Positions 18,226 through 26,896 of a stretch of 64,000 nucleotides of DNA are shown here, one piece after another. The stretch lies in assembly GCF_900142395.1 (NCBI RefSeq), contig NZ_FRAS01000017.1, positions 43,959 through 107,958 on the forward strand. Direction: 5' to 3'. The translations under genes were made by a program, and so were the position numbers. The first letter of the stretch is position 1. Each line of letters starts with the position of its first letter. The notes below the pieces were generated by a model that saw nothing but the letters and a program-made list of their open reading frames with translations, did no database searches and was not told the DNA's origin. The DNA is from Hymenobacter psychrotolerans DSM 18569. Its GTDB lineage: Bacteria; Bacteroidota; Bacteroidia; Cytophagales; Hymenobacteraceae.

Positions 18226-18786
18226 ATGAAAAGCGCGCTTTCGGTATTTCTGCTTCTGCTTTGCCCGGCCTGCTGCTCGCTGCTCCGTGCGCAGAGCACG
18301 CCCGTGCCCAAGGCAGCGGCTTCGTTTTCGGTGCAGAAAACGGTAGTTTACCCGGTGCGTGACCCCGCCCGGCTGCCGGTGGCTATTGCCTGGTATACTG
18401 CGTTTTTCGGCAAGCAGCCCGCACGCGTAGAGCAGGCGCTTCCCTATCCGAGGGCGGTGTATCAGATTGACGGCGTGGAAGTGCGACTGGAAACCGACCC
18501 ACGCTTTTTGCAGCTCAAGGAGCCCGTTTTCTACTGGATGCTGCCTACCCCGAAGGATGTCGAAAGTAAGTTTAATGCCCTCCACACCGACCCGGCCAAC
18601 CGCTTTGAGGGAGGGCTGTTTCGGAAAGTGCGCAGGATAGAGGACAGCCCCACCGACAAAACCCTGTCCCGGGCAGCCCCCGGCGCCGTGAACCAGGTAA
18701 GCGGCTTTATTGCCATAGACCCCGAAGGCAACCAGGTCGGGGTGATAAACAACCCGGTTTACCCGCCGAAAATAGACGAGCAGTAA
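18226..18786 (+). CDS. Exported VOC-fold protein 1 of 3
   Basis: 186 residues from ATG 18226. The signal peptide MKSALSVFLLLLCPACCSLLRAQ may be processed at LRA-Q, or as a lipoprotein at one of its cysteines. The mature part follows a single vicinal-oxygen-chelate (glyoxalase-like) pattern: KTVVYPVRDPARLPVAIAWYTAFFG, YQIDGVEVRLETDP, EPVFYWMLPTPKDVESKFNAL, and a C-terminal FIAIDPEGNQVGVINNPVY. The last motif DPxGNxxGVxNNPxY is shared by all three tandem genes. No partner enzyme is near. The triplet is likely one transcript, with gaps of 57 and 39 bases. The fold assignment is inference from the WYxxFFG and DPxGN motifs; the substrate is unknown. Confidence 0.78.
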   Translation: MKSALSVFLLLLCPACCSLLRAQSTPVPKAAASFSVQKTVVYPVRDPARLPVAIAWYTAFFGKQPARVEQALPYPRAVYQIDGVEVRLETDPRFLQLKEPVFYWMLPTPKDVESKFNALHTDPANRFEGGLFRKVRRIEDSPTDKTLSRAAPGAVNQVSGFIAIDPEGNQVGVINNPVYPPKIDEQ

Positions 18787-18843
18787 CGCCCTTGCCGCAC
18801 TCCGCTTGCAGACATTCTAGTTCACTCTCTGCCGTTTGCTCCC

Positions 18844-19410
18844 ATGAAAATCTGCTTTCCGGCTGCCTTGGTAGCGGCCCTGGCTTTGCAGGCTCCCGCC
18901 TGGGCACAGACTACGCCAGCCGCCACTGGTGGCAGCAGCGCCCTGGGCTTAGCCACGCAGAAAACGGTTTTGTATCCTTCCAGAAACGGCCGAGCGCTGG
19001 ATGCGGAGGTTGTAAGCTGGTACTCCGGTTTCTTTGGCCGCCCGCCCACCTCCAGCCAGCTGGCAGGCCAGCAGCCATACCTCATCTACGACATCGACGG
19101 CATCAGAGTATGCGTGGGTGTGGACCCCGACCACCCCGACACGTCGTTGGGGCTGGAGCGCACGGCCTTCTACTGGATGCTGCCCACTGCCGCGGCGGTA
19201 GAAGACAAGTTCGAAGCCCTGAAAAGAGCCGACAGCCGTTTTGTCGGCTTCATAGTCAAGCTCCGCAAAGTGGCGCAGCGCAAAGACAACGACTCACAAG
19301 CTGCCAGAAGCCAGCAAGCCGTGCAGGAAGTGAAAGAATTCATCGTGAAAGACCCGCTGGGCAATGAAATAGGCGTGATTAACAACCCTATTTATGTGCC
19401 AACAAGATAG
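18844..19410 (+). CDS. Exported VOC-fold protein 2 of 3
   Basis: 188 residues from ATG 18844 with a clear signal peptide ending APAWA-Q. The same motifs follow: KTVLYPSRNGRALDAEVVSWYSGFFGRPP, YLIDIDGIR-type strand YDIDGIRVCVGVDP, TAFYWMLPTAAAVEDKFEAL, and EFIVKDPLGNEIGVINNPIYVP. The segment between the two halves (KLRKVAQRKDNDSQAARSQ) is charged and variable. Periplasmic or surface location is expected. VOC domains usually bind a metal with His/Glu ligands; a consistent histidine is not visible in the shared motifs, so metal binding is doubtful. Confidence 0.78.
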   Translation: MKICFPAALVAALALQAPAWAQTTPAATGGSSALGLATQKTVLYPSRNGRALDAEVVSWYSGFFGRPPTSSQLAGQQPYLIYDIDGIRVCVGVDPDHPDTSLGLERTAFYWMLPTAAAVEDKFEALKRADSRFVGFIVKLRKVAQRKDNDSQAARSQQAVQEVKEFIVKDPLGNEIGVINNPIYVPTR

Positions 19411-19449
19411 AACGCCGCCTGATTTCCGACCCGATACCCCGCCTGCCCT

Positions 19450-19986
19450 ATGAAAATCCTGTACGCCTTCCTGCTCCTCCTGCTGGCAGTCTGCTCCGCG
19501 TGTGACCAGAAAAACCAGGTGCCGCAGAGCACCGTTGCCGGCCCGAGGTATCTACCGCAGGACACCGTGGTGTATCCGGTGTCAGCCGCTTCCAGCCTCG
19601 ATAAAATGACGAATTGGTACAATGCTTTTTTTGGCATAGAAGCGCGCCGGGAGGAGAATTACGCTTCGTATACCATCGACCACACCGTCGTTATCGTCAC
19701 GACTGACCCGAACTACGCCCAAACGAAAGAGCCGATTTACCTCTGGCAGCTACCCCGCAGGCAGAGCATAACAGAAGATTTCGAGCGAGTAAGAGGCATT
19801 GAGGAAACCCAGCCGGATGCGGGCTACGAGCAGGGACCAATTGACATCAGTAACAGCCCCAGCACTACCCCGGAAGCCGCCGACTCGCTTGTGCACAAAT
19901 ACATCGTGCTCGACCCCTCCGGCAACAAGGTGGGCGTGGTGAACAACCCGATTTATGTGCCGCGGCTGGTACCGGGCAACAAGTAG
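19450..19986 (+). CDS. VOC-fold lipoprotein 3 of 3
   Basis: 178 residues from ATG 19450. MKILYAFLLLLLAVCSAC is a lipoprotein signal (lipobox VCSAC or LAVC), so this paralogue is membrane-anchored where the second is not. It keeps DTVVYPVSAASSLDKMTNWYNAFFGIEAR, YTIDHTVVIVTTDPNYAQTKEPIYLWQLPRRQSITEDFERV and KYIVLDPSGNKVGVVNNPIYVPR. Functional residues are as uncertain as in its two neighbours. The histidine kinase gene follows 66 bases later in the same direction. Confidence 0.78.
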   Translation: MKILYAFLLLLLAVCSACDQKNQVPQSTVAGPRYLPQDTVVYPVSAASSLDKMTNWYNAFFGIEARREENYASYTIDHTVVIVTTDPNYAQTKEPIYLWQLPRRQSITEDFERVRGIEETQPDAGYEQGPIDISNSPSTTPEAADSLVHKYIVLDPSGNKVGVVNNPIYVPRLVPGNK

Positions 19987-20052
19987 ACCCCACCGGGCCG
20001 GCTTCTGCCCGACCCACCCCGGCAAACGTCAGGTAGCAACCGCGCTTTTTCG

Positions 20053-22212
20053 ATGAGACACTCCCGGTCCATATGGTTGCTGCTGGCACTGGGAATCCTC
20101 TGTTGCGGGCCCGCCCCGGCCCAGAACCGCGCCGCCGATAGCCTGCAGCAGCTCCTGCGCGCCCACCCTCGCCCCGACACTACGCGGGTGCGCCGCCTGC
20201 ACGCGCTGGTGCTGCAGCTGGCCGCTACCAATGCGCCCCAGGCCATCCGCCTGAGCCGGCAGGCGCTGGGCCTGTCGCAGCAGCTCCCCGACACGGCCGG
20301 TATCGGGCGCAGCCTGCTATGGCTTAGCATTCTGCACCGGCGGCTCGCCGCCTACGATTCGGCGCGGCTCTATACCAAGCAGGCGCGCGAACTGTTTGAG
20401 CGCAGCCACGACCACCGCCGCGAAGCCCGCGCCTGCCTGGAGCTCAGCCTCATCGACCTGCAGCAGAGCAACCTCACGGCCGCTTTGGCCTGGGCACTGC
20501 GCGGCCTGCCATTGGCGGAGAAAAGCGCCGACCTGCCCACCCAGACCCAGCTGCGCGCTACGCTGGGCAGCATCTACTGGAAAATCGGCGACTACGAAGG
20601 GGCCCGGCTGGTGCTCACCAAAGCCCTCGAAGATGGCCGCCGGCTCGGCGACCAGCAGGTGGTAGCTGCCGTGCTCAATAGCCTGGGCAGCACCTACCAG
20701 CAGCAGCAGAACTGGCCGCAGGCACTGTACTACTTCCGGCGCGCTGTGGCCGCCAGTCGGCGCATGGGCGATACGCAAAACCAGCTGGTGAATGAAATCG
20801 GGATGGCCGAGGTGTACAGCCAGCAGGGCAATGCCGCCCGGGCCCTGCGCCACGGCCAGCGGGCCCGGAAGCTGGTCAGAGAAACCCAGGACGGATTCAA
20901 CCTGCCCACGGTAGAGATACTGCTGGCCCGCGCCCACCTGCTGCTGCGCCAGCCCGACAGCGCCATTGCCCTGGCCCGGCACGGCATGCAGCTCAGCCAG
21001 CAAACCCGCAGCAACGGCAACCTCAACGACGCCACCGAAATTCTGGCCCAGGCCTACGCTGCCGCCGGCAACTACCCCGAGGCCTACCGCTACCAGCGGC
21101 TGTTTGCCGCCTACCAGGACACCTTGGCCGGCCAGGCCACCCAGCGCAAAACCAGCGCCCTGCGCTACGGCTACGAGCTGGACCGGAAGCAGAGCGAAAT
21201 CGAGCTCCTGAATAAAAACCGCCAGCTGCAGGCCCAGAAAAGTGCCCGGCAGCGCCAGCAGGTATACGCCCTGTGGGCCGGCCTGGCCGGGGCCGTGCTG
21301 CTGGCCGGCCTGCTGTGGCGCAACGCCTATATCAAGCAGCGCGCTAACCGCCACCTCAACGAGAAAAACGCCCAGATTGCCCGCCAGCGCGACGACCTGA
21401 CGCGCACCTTAGCCGAGCTGAAAGCCACCCAGAACCAACTCATTCAGCGCGAAAAAATGGCCAGCCTGGGCGAGCTGACCGCCGGTATTGCCCACGAAAT
21501 CCAGAACCCGCTCAACTTCGTCAACAACTTCTCCGAAGTCAGCACGGAGCTCGTGGAGGAGTTCATGGACGGGCCGTGGCAGCAGCTTCCCGAAGCCGAA
21601 AAAGCCTACGCCACCGAGCTGCTTGATACCCTGACGCAGAACCTGCAAAAGATAACCCAGCACGGCCAGCGCGCCGACAGCATCGTGAAGGGCATGCTGC
21701 AGCACTCCCACGCCAGCGCCGGCCACCGCGAGCCAACCGACCTCAACGTGCTGGTGGCCGAGCACTTGTCGATGGCCTACCAGAGTTTCCGGGCCCGGCA
21801 CAAGTCGTTCAGCGCCCTGATGGTTTCTGATCTGGATGCCCTGCTGCCCAAAGTAGCCGTCGTGCCGCAGGATATCGGCCGGGTTGTGCTCAACCTGTGC
21901 ACCAACTCTTTTTACGCGCAGCAGCAGCGCCAGGCGCTGGGCCAGCCCGGCTACATCCCGGAGCTGCGCATCCATACAAAGCTGCTGAGCCACGAGGTCC
22001 GGATTCGGGTGCAGGACAACGGCATCGGCATGAGCGAGGAAGTGCAGCAGAAAATCTTCCAGCCCTTCTTCACCACCAAGCCCCCCGGCGAAGGCACCGG
22101 CCTGGGCCTCTCCCTCAGCTACGACATCATCGTGAAAGGCCACAACGGCACCTTCACCGTCACGAGCCAGGAAGGCCAGGGCACGGAAGTCACGATTTGC
22201 CTGCCCCGGTAA
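20053..22212 (+). CDS. TPR-containing sensor histidine kinase
   Basis: 719 residues from ATG 20053. The signal peptide ([17 protein letters not shown]) leads to a periplasmic region, about 30-395, built of TPR repeats ([43 protein letters not shown]). One membrane segment ([19 protein letters not shown], about 403-422) and a coiled coil lead to HisKA with the phosphoaccepting histidine in [21 protein letters not shown] near 480 and a HATPase domain with [15 protein letters not shown] and [12 protein letters not shown]. No response regulator is adjacent, so its partner may be elsewhere. This architecture is common in Bacteroidota. Confidence 0.93.
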   Translation: MRHSRSIWLLLALGILCCGPAPAQNRAADSLQQLLRAHPRPDTTRVRRLHALVLQLAATNAPQAIRLSRQALGLSQQLPDTAGIGRSLLWLSILHRRLAAYDSARLYTKQARELFERSHDHRREARACLELSLIDLQQSNLTAALAWALRGLPLAEKSADLPTQTQLRATLGSIYWKIGDYEGARLVLTKALEDGRRLGDQQVVAAVLNSLGSTYQQQQNWPQALYYFRRAVAASRRMGDTQNQLVNEIGMAEVYSQQGNAARALRHGQRARKLVRETQDGFNLPTVEILLARAHLLLRQPDSAIALARHGMQLSQQTRSNGNLNDATEILAQAYAAAGNYPEAYRYQRLFAAYQDTLAGQATQRKTSALRYGYELDRKQSEIELLNKNRQLQAQKSARQRQQVYALWAGLAGAVLLAGLLWRNAYIKQRANRHLNEKNAQIARQRDDLTRTLAELKATQNQLIQREKMASLGELTAGIAHEIQNPLNFVNNFSEVSTELVEEFMDGPWQQLPEAEKAYATELLDTLTQNLQKITQHGQRADSIVKGMLQHSHASAGHREPTDLNVLVAEHLSMAYQSFRARHKSFSALMVSDLDALLPKVAVVPQDIGRVVLNLCTNSFYAQQQRQALGQPGYIPELRIHTKLLSHEVRIRVQDNGIGMSEEVQQKIFQPFFTTKPPGEGTGLGLSLSYDIIVKGHNGTFTVTSQEGQGTEVTICLPR

Positions 22213-22374
22213 GCGCCCGGCAGGCGCGGTTTCCGCCCCTATCCTCCCCAAACCTTCACCCAGCCGCAGCTGCCCCGTTGGCCGGCGCGGCCTGCCCGCA
22301 AGCGGGACCGATAAAGCAACGACCCTTCCAGCAACAGGAACGCCTGGCTGCTTGCGCGGTCAGGCGTACTGGGT

Positions 22375-22908
22375 TTAAATCGGGCCAAACTTCTTCCAGA
22401 GCTTCGGCAGCATCTTCGGCAGCTGGTTTTCGGTCCAGTCTTCGCCTTTGGTTTCGGACCCGGTATTGTAATCGAGGCCACGTTCAAGTGCTACTGCTCG
22501 TGGGAAGGTTTCATCGTCTTCCTCCCGGCCGGCATGCTTTTCGAAAGCTTTGGTAGCTACGTACAGCAGCTCCTCAAAATCCTGATAAGGGTCTTCAACG
22601 ATGTTGGCCAGACTGTCAGGGTTTGCTAACGCCTGGGCAACTACCGCCTCGCCCTGCCCGATCAGCCAGCACCGGAAATACAGATACGGGTCGTCGGATA
22701 CGTAGCCGTCGATGATTTTCTGGGCCGCTTGAATGTTATAATGGTCGGCTTCGATCAGGTACTCACGCAGTATGCACTCAAACCCGATTATCTGCTCCGG
22801 TTCCAGCTTTTCCAGGCTGCTGATCAACACCTGTTCCTGAAGCTGCTGGTCACCCTGGGCCGCCTGCTTTGCCGATTCCAGTATCTGCCAGAACGTTGTC
22901 TTTTCCAT
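22375..22908 (-). CDS. DUF4240-like protein
   Basis: 177 residues from ATG 22906-22908 (MEKTTFWQILESAKQAAQGD). The opening FWxIxxxA, the FECILREYLIEADHYNIQAA region and DPYLYFRCWLIGQGEAVVAQALANPDSLA match the DUF4240 family as I remember it; function unknown. The protein is soluble and acidic. The C-terminus (KGEDWTENQLPKMLPKLWKKFG) is typical of the family. It is isolated, facing the histidine kinase gene. Confidence 0.8.
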   Translation of the reverse strand: MEKTTFWQILESAKQAAQGDQQLQEQVLISSLEKLEPEQIIGFECILREYLIEADHYNIQAAQKIIDGYVSDDPYLYFRCWLIGQGEAVVAQALANPDSLANIVEDPYQDFEELLYVATKAFEKHAGREEDDETFPRAVALERGLDYNTGSETKGEDWTENQLPKMLPKLWKKFGPI

Positions 22909-23000
22909 CTTTGCTGAGTGTATAGCACAAGCCCCGAAATACGGCAAAACTCTACACACCGCCCGCCAAAGCCTGTACTTCCCGGCCACTTTCCGGCAGC

Positions 23001-23008
23001 TACTTTTG
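23001..23008 (+). promoter_or_regulatory. Candidate -7 element of the HMA gene
   Basis: TACTTTTG is a perfect TAnnTTTG box 82 bases before the HMA start codon. No TTTG lies at the right distance upstream (ACTT instead), so only half of the promoter is supported. Confidence 0.45.
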
Positions 23009-23090
23009 CCGAAGCTTCGTTGTTACACTAGCAACTCACCCGCCGCTGCCGGTTTCCCTACCCCCGGTCGCGGCCCATACCCAACCCGCT

Positions 23091-23300
23091 ATGTCAACCC
23101 TGAAATTCAAAACCAGCATCAACTGCGCCAATTGCGTGCGCGCCGTCACGCCCTTCCTCGATGCCGAAGCCAGCGTGGAGAAGTGGAGCGTGGACACCAA
23201 CAACCCCGAGAAAACCCTGACGGTAGAAGGCGAAAACCCCATTCCGGAACTCGTGATGAAAGCCGTTGCCCAGGCCGGCTTCGATATCGAGCCCGCCTAA
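23091..23300 (+). CDS. Heavy-metal-associated (HMA) domain protein
   Basis: 69 residues from ATG 23091. The whole protein is one HMA-like domain: strand TLKFKTSINCANCVRAV with a CxxC pair (Cys12 and Cys15 by position), a helix, strand WSVDTNNPEKTLTVEG, and a final AVAQAGFDIEPA. Such small cytosolic proteins carry Cu(I) or other soft metals to P-type ATPases. No transporter gene is beside it, and the sequence before the first cysteine is INCANC, not the usual MTCxxC. It is followed by the 21-bp repeat tract. Confidence 0.85.
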   Translation: MSTLKFKTSINCANCVRAVTPFLDAEASVEKWSVDTNNPEKTLTVEGENPIPELVMKAVAQAGFDIEPA

Positions 23301-23367
23301 ACTGCCCCGGTCCGAAGCCGCAGGCGTCCGACCGGTCGCCGCCCGCGCCCCCCGCACCCCAGACACC

Positions 23368-23577
23368 ATAAACCATCAGTCAGGCATCATAAACCGTCAG
23401 TCAGCAACCATAAACCGCCAGTCAGACAATAAAAACCATCGGTCAGCAACCATAAACCGTCGGTCAGACAGCAAAAACCATCGGTCAGACGATAAAAACC
23501 GTTGGTCAGATAGCATAAACCATCAGTCAGCAAGCATAAACCGTCAGTCAGATAGCAAAAACCGTCAGTCAGGTACC
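23368..23577 (+). repeat. Ten-unit 21-bp tandem repeat
   Basis: Ten units of exactly 21 bases with core AWAAACCRTCRGTCAG followed by five variable bases (GCATC, CAACC, ACAAT, ACAGC, ATAGC and so on). Units differ by substitutions only, never by length. It lies between the HMA gene and the convergent purM gene, before a terminator. One + frame through it is open because 21 is a multiple of three, but the changes fall at coding positions one and two, unlike a gene. Confidence 0.93.
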
Positions 23578-23611
23578 CGCTGCCACACTATATAACACAG
23601 TTTATTCTACA

Positions 23612-23649
23612 GCAGAACGCCCCTCCGGAAAACCAGAGGGGCGTTCTGC
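23612..23649. terminator. Bidirectional hairpin between HMA/repeat and purM
   Basis: Perfect 14-bp stem GCAGAACGCCCCTC / GAGGGGCGTTCTGC with a 10-base loop, midway between convergent transcription units. No long T run on either side. Confidence 0.65.
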
Positions 23650-23692
23650 GTATGCCGCCTGGCCGAAAGCAGGCCACTTCTGTAGTTAAGCA

Positions 23693-24796
23693 CTACGCAT
23701 AGCGCAGCTCACCCGCGCCTACGCGCAACACCACCTCGGTTTCCGAAGTAATGCGGCCCGCTACCTGGGCCTGGTAGCCACGGGCACGCAGGGTTTCGGC
23801 CACGGCTTCGGCCTGGGCTTCGTCCGTCACCAGAAGCATACCGTTGCCCATGTTCCAGTAGAGGTAGGCTTCGGTGGGCGTGATGCCGGCCAGCTCGGCC
23901 AGCTGCTGCATGGCCGGCAGCGGCTCGAAAAGGTTGGTCAGCTCGGCGCCTACCCCGTTTTTGAGGACGCGCCTGAAGTTATCGGCAATGCCGCCGCCGG
24001 TGATGTGCGCGGCAGCGTGCAAAGGCAGCCCCGCATCCAGCACCGCCGCCACGCCCGGCGAGAAGATGAGCGAAGGCGCCAGCATCACCTCACCCCAGGT
24101 CTGGCCCATTTCGGCGGCATCAGGCCCAGTGTAGGGCGCTTCGTGCCACTTCTCGCCGAAAGTTTTGGTGAGGGCCCGGCGGGCCAGCGAATAGCCATTA
24201 GAGCGAAACGAAGGCGACCGAAGCGCCACCACGGCCTGCCCGGCGCGCACGTTGGCGCCGCTGAGGGGCCGCTCCAGGCCGGGGTGCAGCACGCCCACGG
24301 CCGTGGAGCACCAGTTGAAGTTCATGCGGGCGCCGGGGTAGCCGCCGATGCGGTTGCCCAACTCGGCAATTTCGCCGCCCGTTACGGCTATCTGGCTGAA
24401 CTGCGCCGCGTCGTGCAGGCCGCGCATCAGCTCATCCACCACCTCATAGTTGAGCGTGTTCACGTCGATGATGTTCGACAGATTAGTCGGGATGAAGCCG
24501 GCCACCACCAGGTCGTCGGCCACCATGGCAATCAGGTCGTAGCCCAGCGTGTCGTAACGGTCCGTGCGCTCGGCCACCTCAATCTTCGTCCCGATACCAT
24601 CGGAGCCGATACCCAGCCGCTCATTGCCAAACCGGATTTCGTTGGAAAAGCCCCCGGCCAGGTCCTGCGCCGGCTCGCCGGGCTTGCCAGCCCGGGTCGA
24701 GAAGGTTTTCTGGGCCCAGTGGTAAGCGTTTTTGGAAGCGGCATTCCCTTCTTCGATGGAATAGCCGGCGGTGGCTTTAATGTTGGGTTCGTTCAT
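23693..24796 (-). CDS. purM: Phosphoribosylformylglycinamidine cyclo-ligase
   Basis: 367 residues from ATG 24794-24796. PurM motifs in order: GIGSDGIGTKIEVAERT, YDLIAMVADDLVVAGFIPTNLSNIIDVNTLN, VTGGEIAELGNRIGGYPGARMNF, SFRSNGYSLARRALTKTFGEKW and AHITGGGIADNFRRVL. It closes the imidazole ring of AIR from FGAM with ATP, step 5 of IMP synthesis. It is the last gene of the leftward purine cluster, separated from purF by a small exported-protein gene. The E. coli enzyme is slightly shorter; the start given is the only good ATG. Confidence 0.95.
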   Translation of the reverse strand: MNEPNIKATAGYSIEEGNAASKNAYHWAQKTFSTRAGKPGEPAQDLAGGFSNEIRFGNERLGIGSDGIGTKIEVAERTDRYDTLGYDLIAMVADDLVVAGFIPTNLSNIIDVNTLNYEVVDELMRGLHDAAQFSQIAVTGGEIAELGNRIGGYPGARMNFNWCSTAVGVLHPGLERPLSGANVRAGQAVVALRSPSFRSNGYSLARRALTKTFGEKWHEAPYTGPDAAEMGQTWGEVMLAPSLIFSPGVAAVLDAGLPLHAAAHITGGGIADNFRRVLKNGVGAELTNLFEPLPAMQQLAELAGITPTEAYLYWNMGNGMLLVTDEAQAEAVAETLRARGYQAQVAGRITSETEVVLRVGAGELRYA

Positions 24797-24817
24797 GTGG
24801 TGGACCCCACCCCCCGG

Positions 24818-24840
24818 CCCCCTCCCCGGTGGGGAGGGGG
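24818..24840 (-). repeat. GC hairpin in the purM leader
   Basis: Perfect 10-bp arms CCCCCTCCCC and GGGGAGGGGG around GGT, 22 bases upstream of the purM start. C-rich runs of this kind recur as interspersed repeats in many genomes. It could slow read-through into purM. Confidence 0.6.
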
Positions 24841-24883
24841 GACCAGACGAAGGTGTAGCTGGGCTAAAAAGCGGTGTAAATTT

Positions 24884-25246
24884 CTAGATTTCGACGATGG
24901 TTTGGAGGCCTTTCAGCGACTTGGCAGGCACATAGTATTGCTCACCGGCAACCAGCCCCAGGTCAACTCTCATCCCGTTGGGCATTGGGCGCCGCAAGTA
25001 GATTCTCGTACCAGGAAAAAGCTTGATTGCCTGGCGGCTGTCCAACGTATCGGCAGGCTGATGGTAAACTGCTGTTACATCCTTCAGCACCATATAACGC
25101 GGATTAACCATACCATTAAGGGCTTCTTCCACAGTAGGCTGCATCTTAACAGACGCTGACTTGCTGGCAAGTTTCGAGGTTTGCGCGGCTGCAACAAACG
25201 ATAAACTCAAAGCCACAAGCAGCAACAAAAGATTCTTCTGTTTCAT
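24884..25246 (-). CDS. Small exported hypothetical protein
   Basis: 120 residues from ATG 25244-25246. Signal peptide MKQKNLLLLLVALSLSFVAAAQ. The mature part MVLKDVTAVYHQPADTLDSRQAIKLFPGTRIYLRRPMPNGMRVDLGLVAGEQYYVPAKSL looks like a compact beta domain of SH3 type (inference). It lies between purF and purM in the same direction with gaps of 5 and 87 bases, so it is probably co-transcribed although it has no visible link to purine synthesis. Confidence 0.75.
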   Translation of the reverse strand: MKQKNLLLLLVALSLSFVAAAQTSKLASKSASVKMQPTVEEALNGMVNPRYMVLKDVTAVYHQPADTLDSRQAIKLFPGTRIYLRRPMPNGMRVDLGLVAGEQYYVPAKSLKGLQTIVEI

Positions 25247-25251
25247 GCGCG

Positions 25252-26760
25252 TTAGTGCTCAGTCGGGGCGGGGGCCTTGGCGCTGACGGAAGGAAGGGCA
25301 GCAGAGTCGCCTTTCTTGTCGCCGCGGTGGCTTTGGCGCTCCTCCTGAATGTGGCGCAGGTACTTGGTCACGTCGCCGGTGGGATACTGGCCGGTGAAGC
25401 AGGCGAAGCAGCTGCCACCGTGGCCTTTGTCTTCCGAAAACAGTTCCTGTAGGTCTTCTATCGACTGGTAGATGACCTTGTCGGCCTCAATGTAGCGGCA
25501 GATTTCCTCCTCGGTGTAGTTGGCCGCAATCAGCTCGGTGCTCATGGCCATATCGATGCCGTAGATGCAGGGCGCAATGATGGGCGGGGCGCTGCTGATG
25601 AAGTACACCTCGGCGGCGCCGGCCTCGCGCAGAATCCGCACGATACGCCGCGACGTGGTGCCGCGCACGATGCTGTCATCGACCACCGCAATCTTCTTGC
25701 CCTCCACAAACTCCCGGATGGGGTTCAGCTTCTTCTTCACGATATCCTCGCGGCCGGCCTGGCTGCTCACAATGAAGGAGCGGCCCATGTGGTTGTTCTT
25801 GACCAGCGCCCGGCGGTAAGGCACGCCAATGGCCTCCGCGAGGCCCGAAGCCGAGAAGTACCCTGACGACGGCACGTCAATCACCATATCCGGCTGAATC
25901 CCCGACTCAATGACTTTCCTGGCCAGCATCTTGCCCAGCCGTACCCGCTCCCGAGCCACCAGGCGGCCGTGGATGGTAGAGTCTTCGCGGGCAAAGTAGA
26001 TGTGCTCGAACACGCAAAACGCCTTAGGCTGCGCGTAGGGGTTCTTGTAGTGAACCTTGAAGTCCTTGTCAATAAACACGGCCTGGCCGGGCCCTACGTT
26101 CTTGATGAACTCAAACCCCAGATAATCAAAGCAAGTGCTTTCCGAGGCAAAAGCGTAAATCGGCCCTTTCTCCGTGTCGCGGCGGCCCAGCACCAGCGGC
26201 CGGATACCCAGCGGGTCGTTGAAGGCCAGCAGGCCATGGCCGGCAATGACGGTGATGGTGGCGTAGGCACCTTTCACCAGCTCCTGCGTCGTTTCTACAG
26301 CATCGAAGATGTCGATAACCGAAAGGTTATCGAGGTTTTTCAGGCGCAGCTCCGAGGCGAAGGTGTACATGATCAGCTCCAGGTCGTTGCTGGTTTTGGG
26401 CAGCACGTGGTACTTCTCGTGCAGGCGCTTGGCAGCCGAGCGGAAGTTGATGACGTTGCCGTTGTGCACCATGGCCAGCCCAAAGGGGTAGCTGGTGGTA
26501 AACGGCTGCGCCAGCTCCGCATCGCCGGAACCCTGGGTGGTGTAGCGCGCATGACCGATACCGATGTTGCCCTTCAACTTCCTGAGCTGCTTGGGCTTGA
26601 ACACATCCGAAATCAGCCCGTTGCCTTTGCAAAGGTGAAAGTTGTCGTCGAAGGTGGCTATGCCGGCCGCGTCCTGGCCGCGGTGCTGAAGCGCCGTCAG
26701 ACCAAATACGATGTCGTGGGCGACGTCATCGGGGCCGTAAAAACCTACAATTCCGCACAT
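25252..26760 (-). CDS. purF: Amidophosphoribosyltransferase
   Basis: 502 residues from ATG 26758-26760. It starts MCGIVGFYG, so the nucleophile Cys2 is exposed simply by Met removal and there is no propeptide. The glutaminase domain is residues 2-230 (ALQHRGQDAAGIA, GIGHARYTTQGS). The PRPP loop is KIAVVDDSIVRGTTSRRIV. Cysteines in AFCVFEHIYFARED, IAPCIYGID and GGSCFACFTGQYP lie where the Bacillus-type enzyme holds its 4Fe-4S cluster, so a Fe-S form is likely (inference). The enzyme makes phosphoribosylamine, step 1 of IMP synthesis. Confidence 0.96.
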   Translation of the reverse strand: MCGIVGFYGPDDVAHDIVFGLTALQHRGQDAAGIATFDDNFHLCKGNGLISDVFKPKQLRKLKGNIGIGHARYTTQGSGDAELAQPFTTSYPFGLAMVHNGNVINFRSAAKRLHEKYHVLPKTSNDLELIMYTFASELRLKNLDNLSVIDIFDAVETTQELVKGAYATITVIAGHGLLAFNDPLGIRPLVLGRRDTEKGPIYAFASESTCFDYLGFEFIKNVGPGQAVFIDKDFKVHYKNPYAQPKAFCVFEHIYFAREDSTIHGRLVARERVRLGKMLARKVIESGIQPDMVIDVPSSGYFSASGLAEAIGVPYRRALVKNNHMGRSFIVSSQAGREDIVKKKLNPIREFVEGKKIAVVDDSIVRGTTSRRIVRILREAGAAEVYFISSAPPIIAPCIYGIDMAMSTELIAANYTEEEICRYIEADKVIYQSIEDLQELFSEDKGHGGSCFACFTGQYPTGDVTKYLRHIQEERQSHRGDKKGDSAALPSVSAKAPAPTEH

Positions 26761-26789
26761 GGCAATCGGGTGGTTACAAGGTAAGATTC

Positions 26790-26896
26790 AAGACCGTCAT
26801 GCTGAGCGTAGCCGAAGCATCTCGCGTGCTGACGTTGGGTTATTATTCAGACGATGCCACGCGAGATGCTTCGACCAGCTCAGCATGACGGTCTTT
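26790..26896. repeat. Palindromic repeat overlapping the 3' end of purN
   Basis: Arms of about 40 bases (26790-26830 and 26858-26896) pair apart from a 5-versus-4-base difference in the middle. Each arm reads AAGACCGTCATGCTGAGC then CGAAGCATCTCGCGTG. It is related to the palindrome at 35491-35586 and to a half-element near 53270, so it belongs to a dispersed family. Confidence 0.9.

Noticed and set aside
23368..23577. CRISPR array
   Set aside because: Units are contiguous at 21 bp with only five variable bases, so there are no spacers, and no cas gene is near.
23266..23595. Possible protein with a seven-residue repeat (INRQSDS-like) read through the 21-bp tandem repeats
   Set aside because: It starts inside the HMA gene in another frame, and the unit-to-unit changes fall mostly at the first and second codon positions. 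A 21-bp period leaves a frame open by itself.
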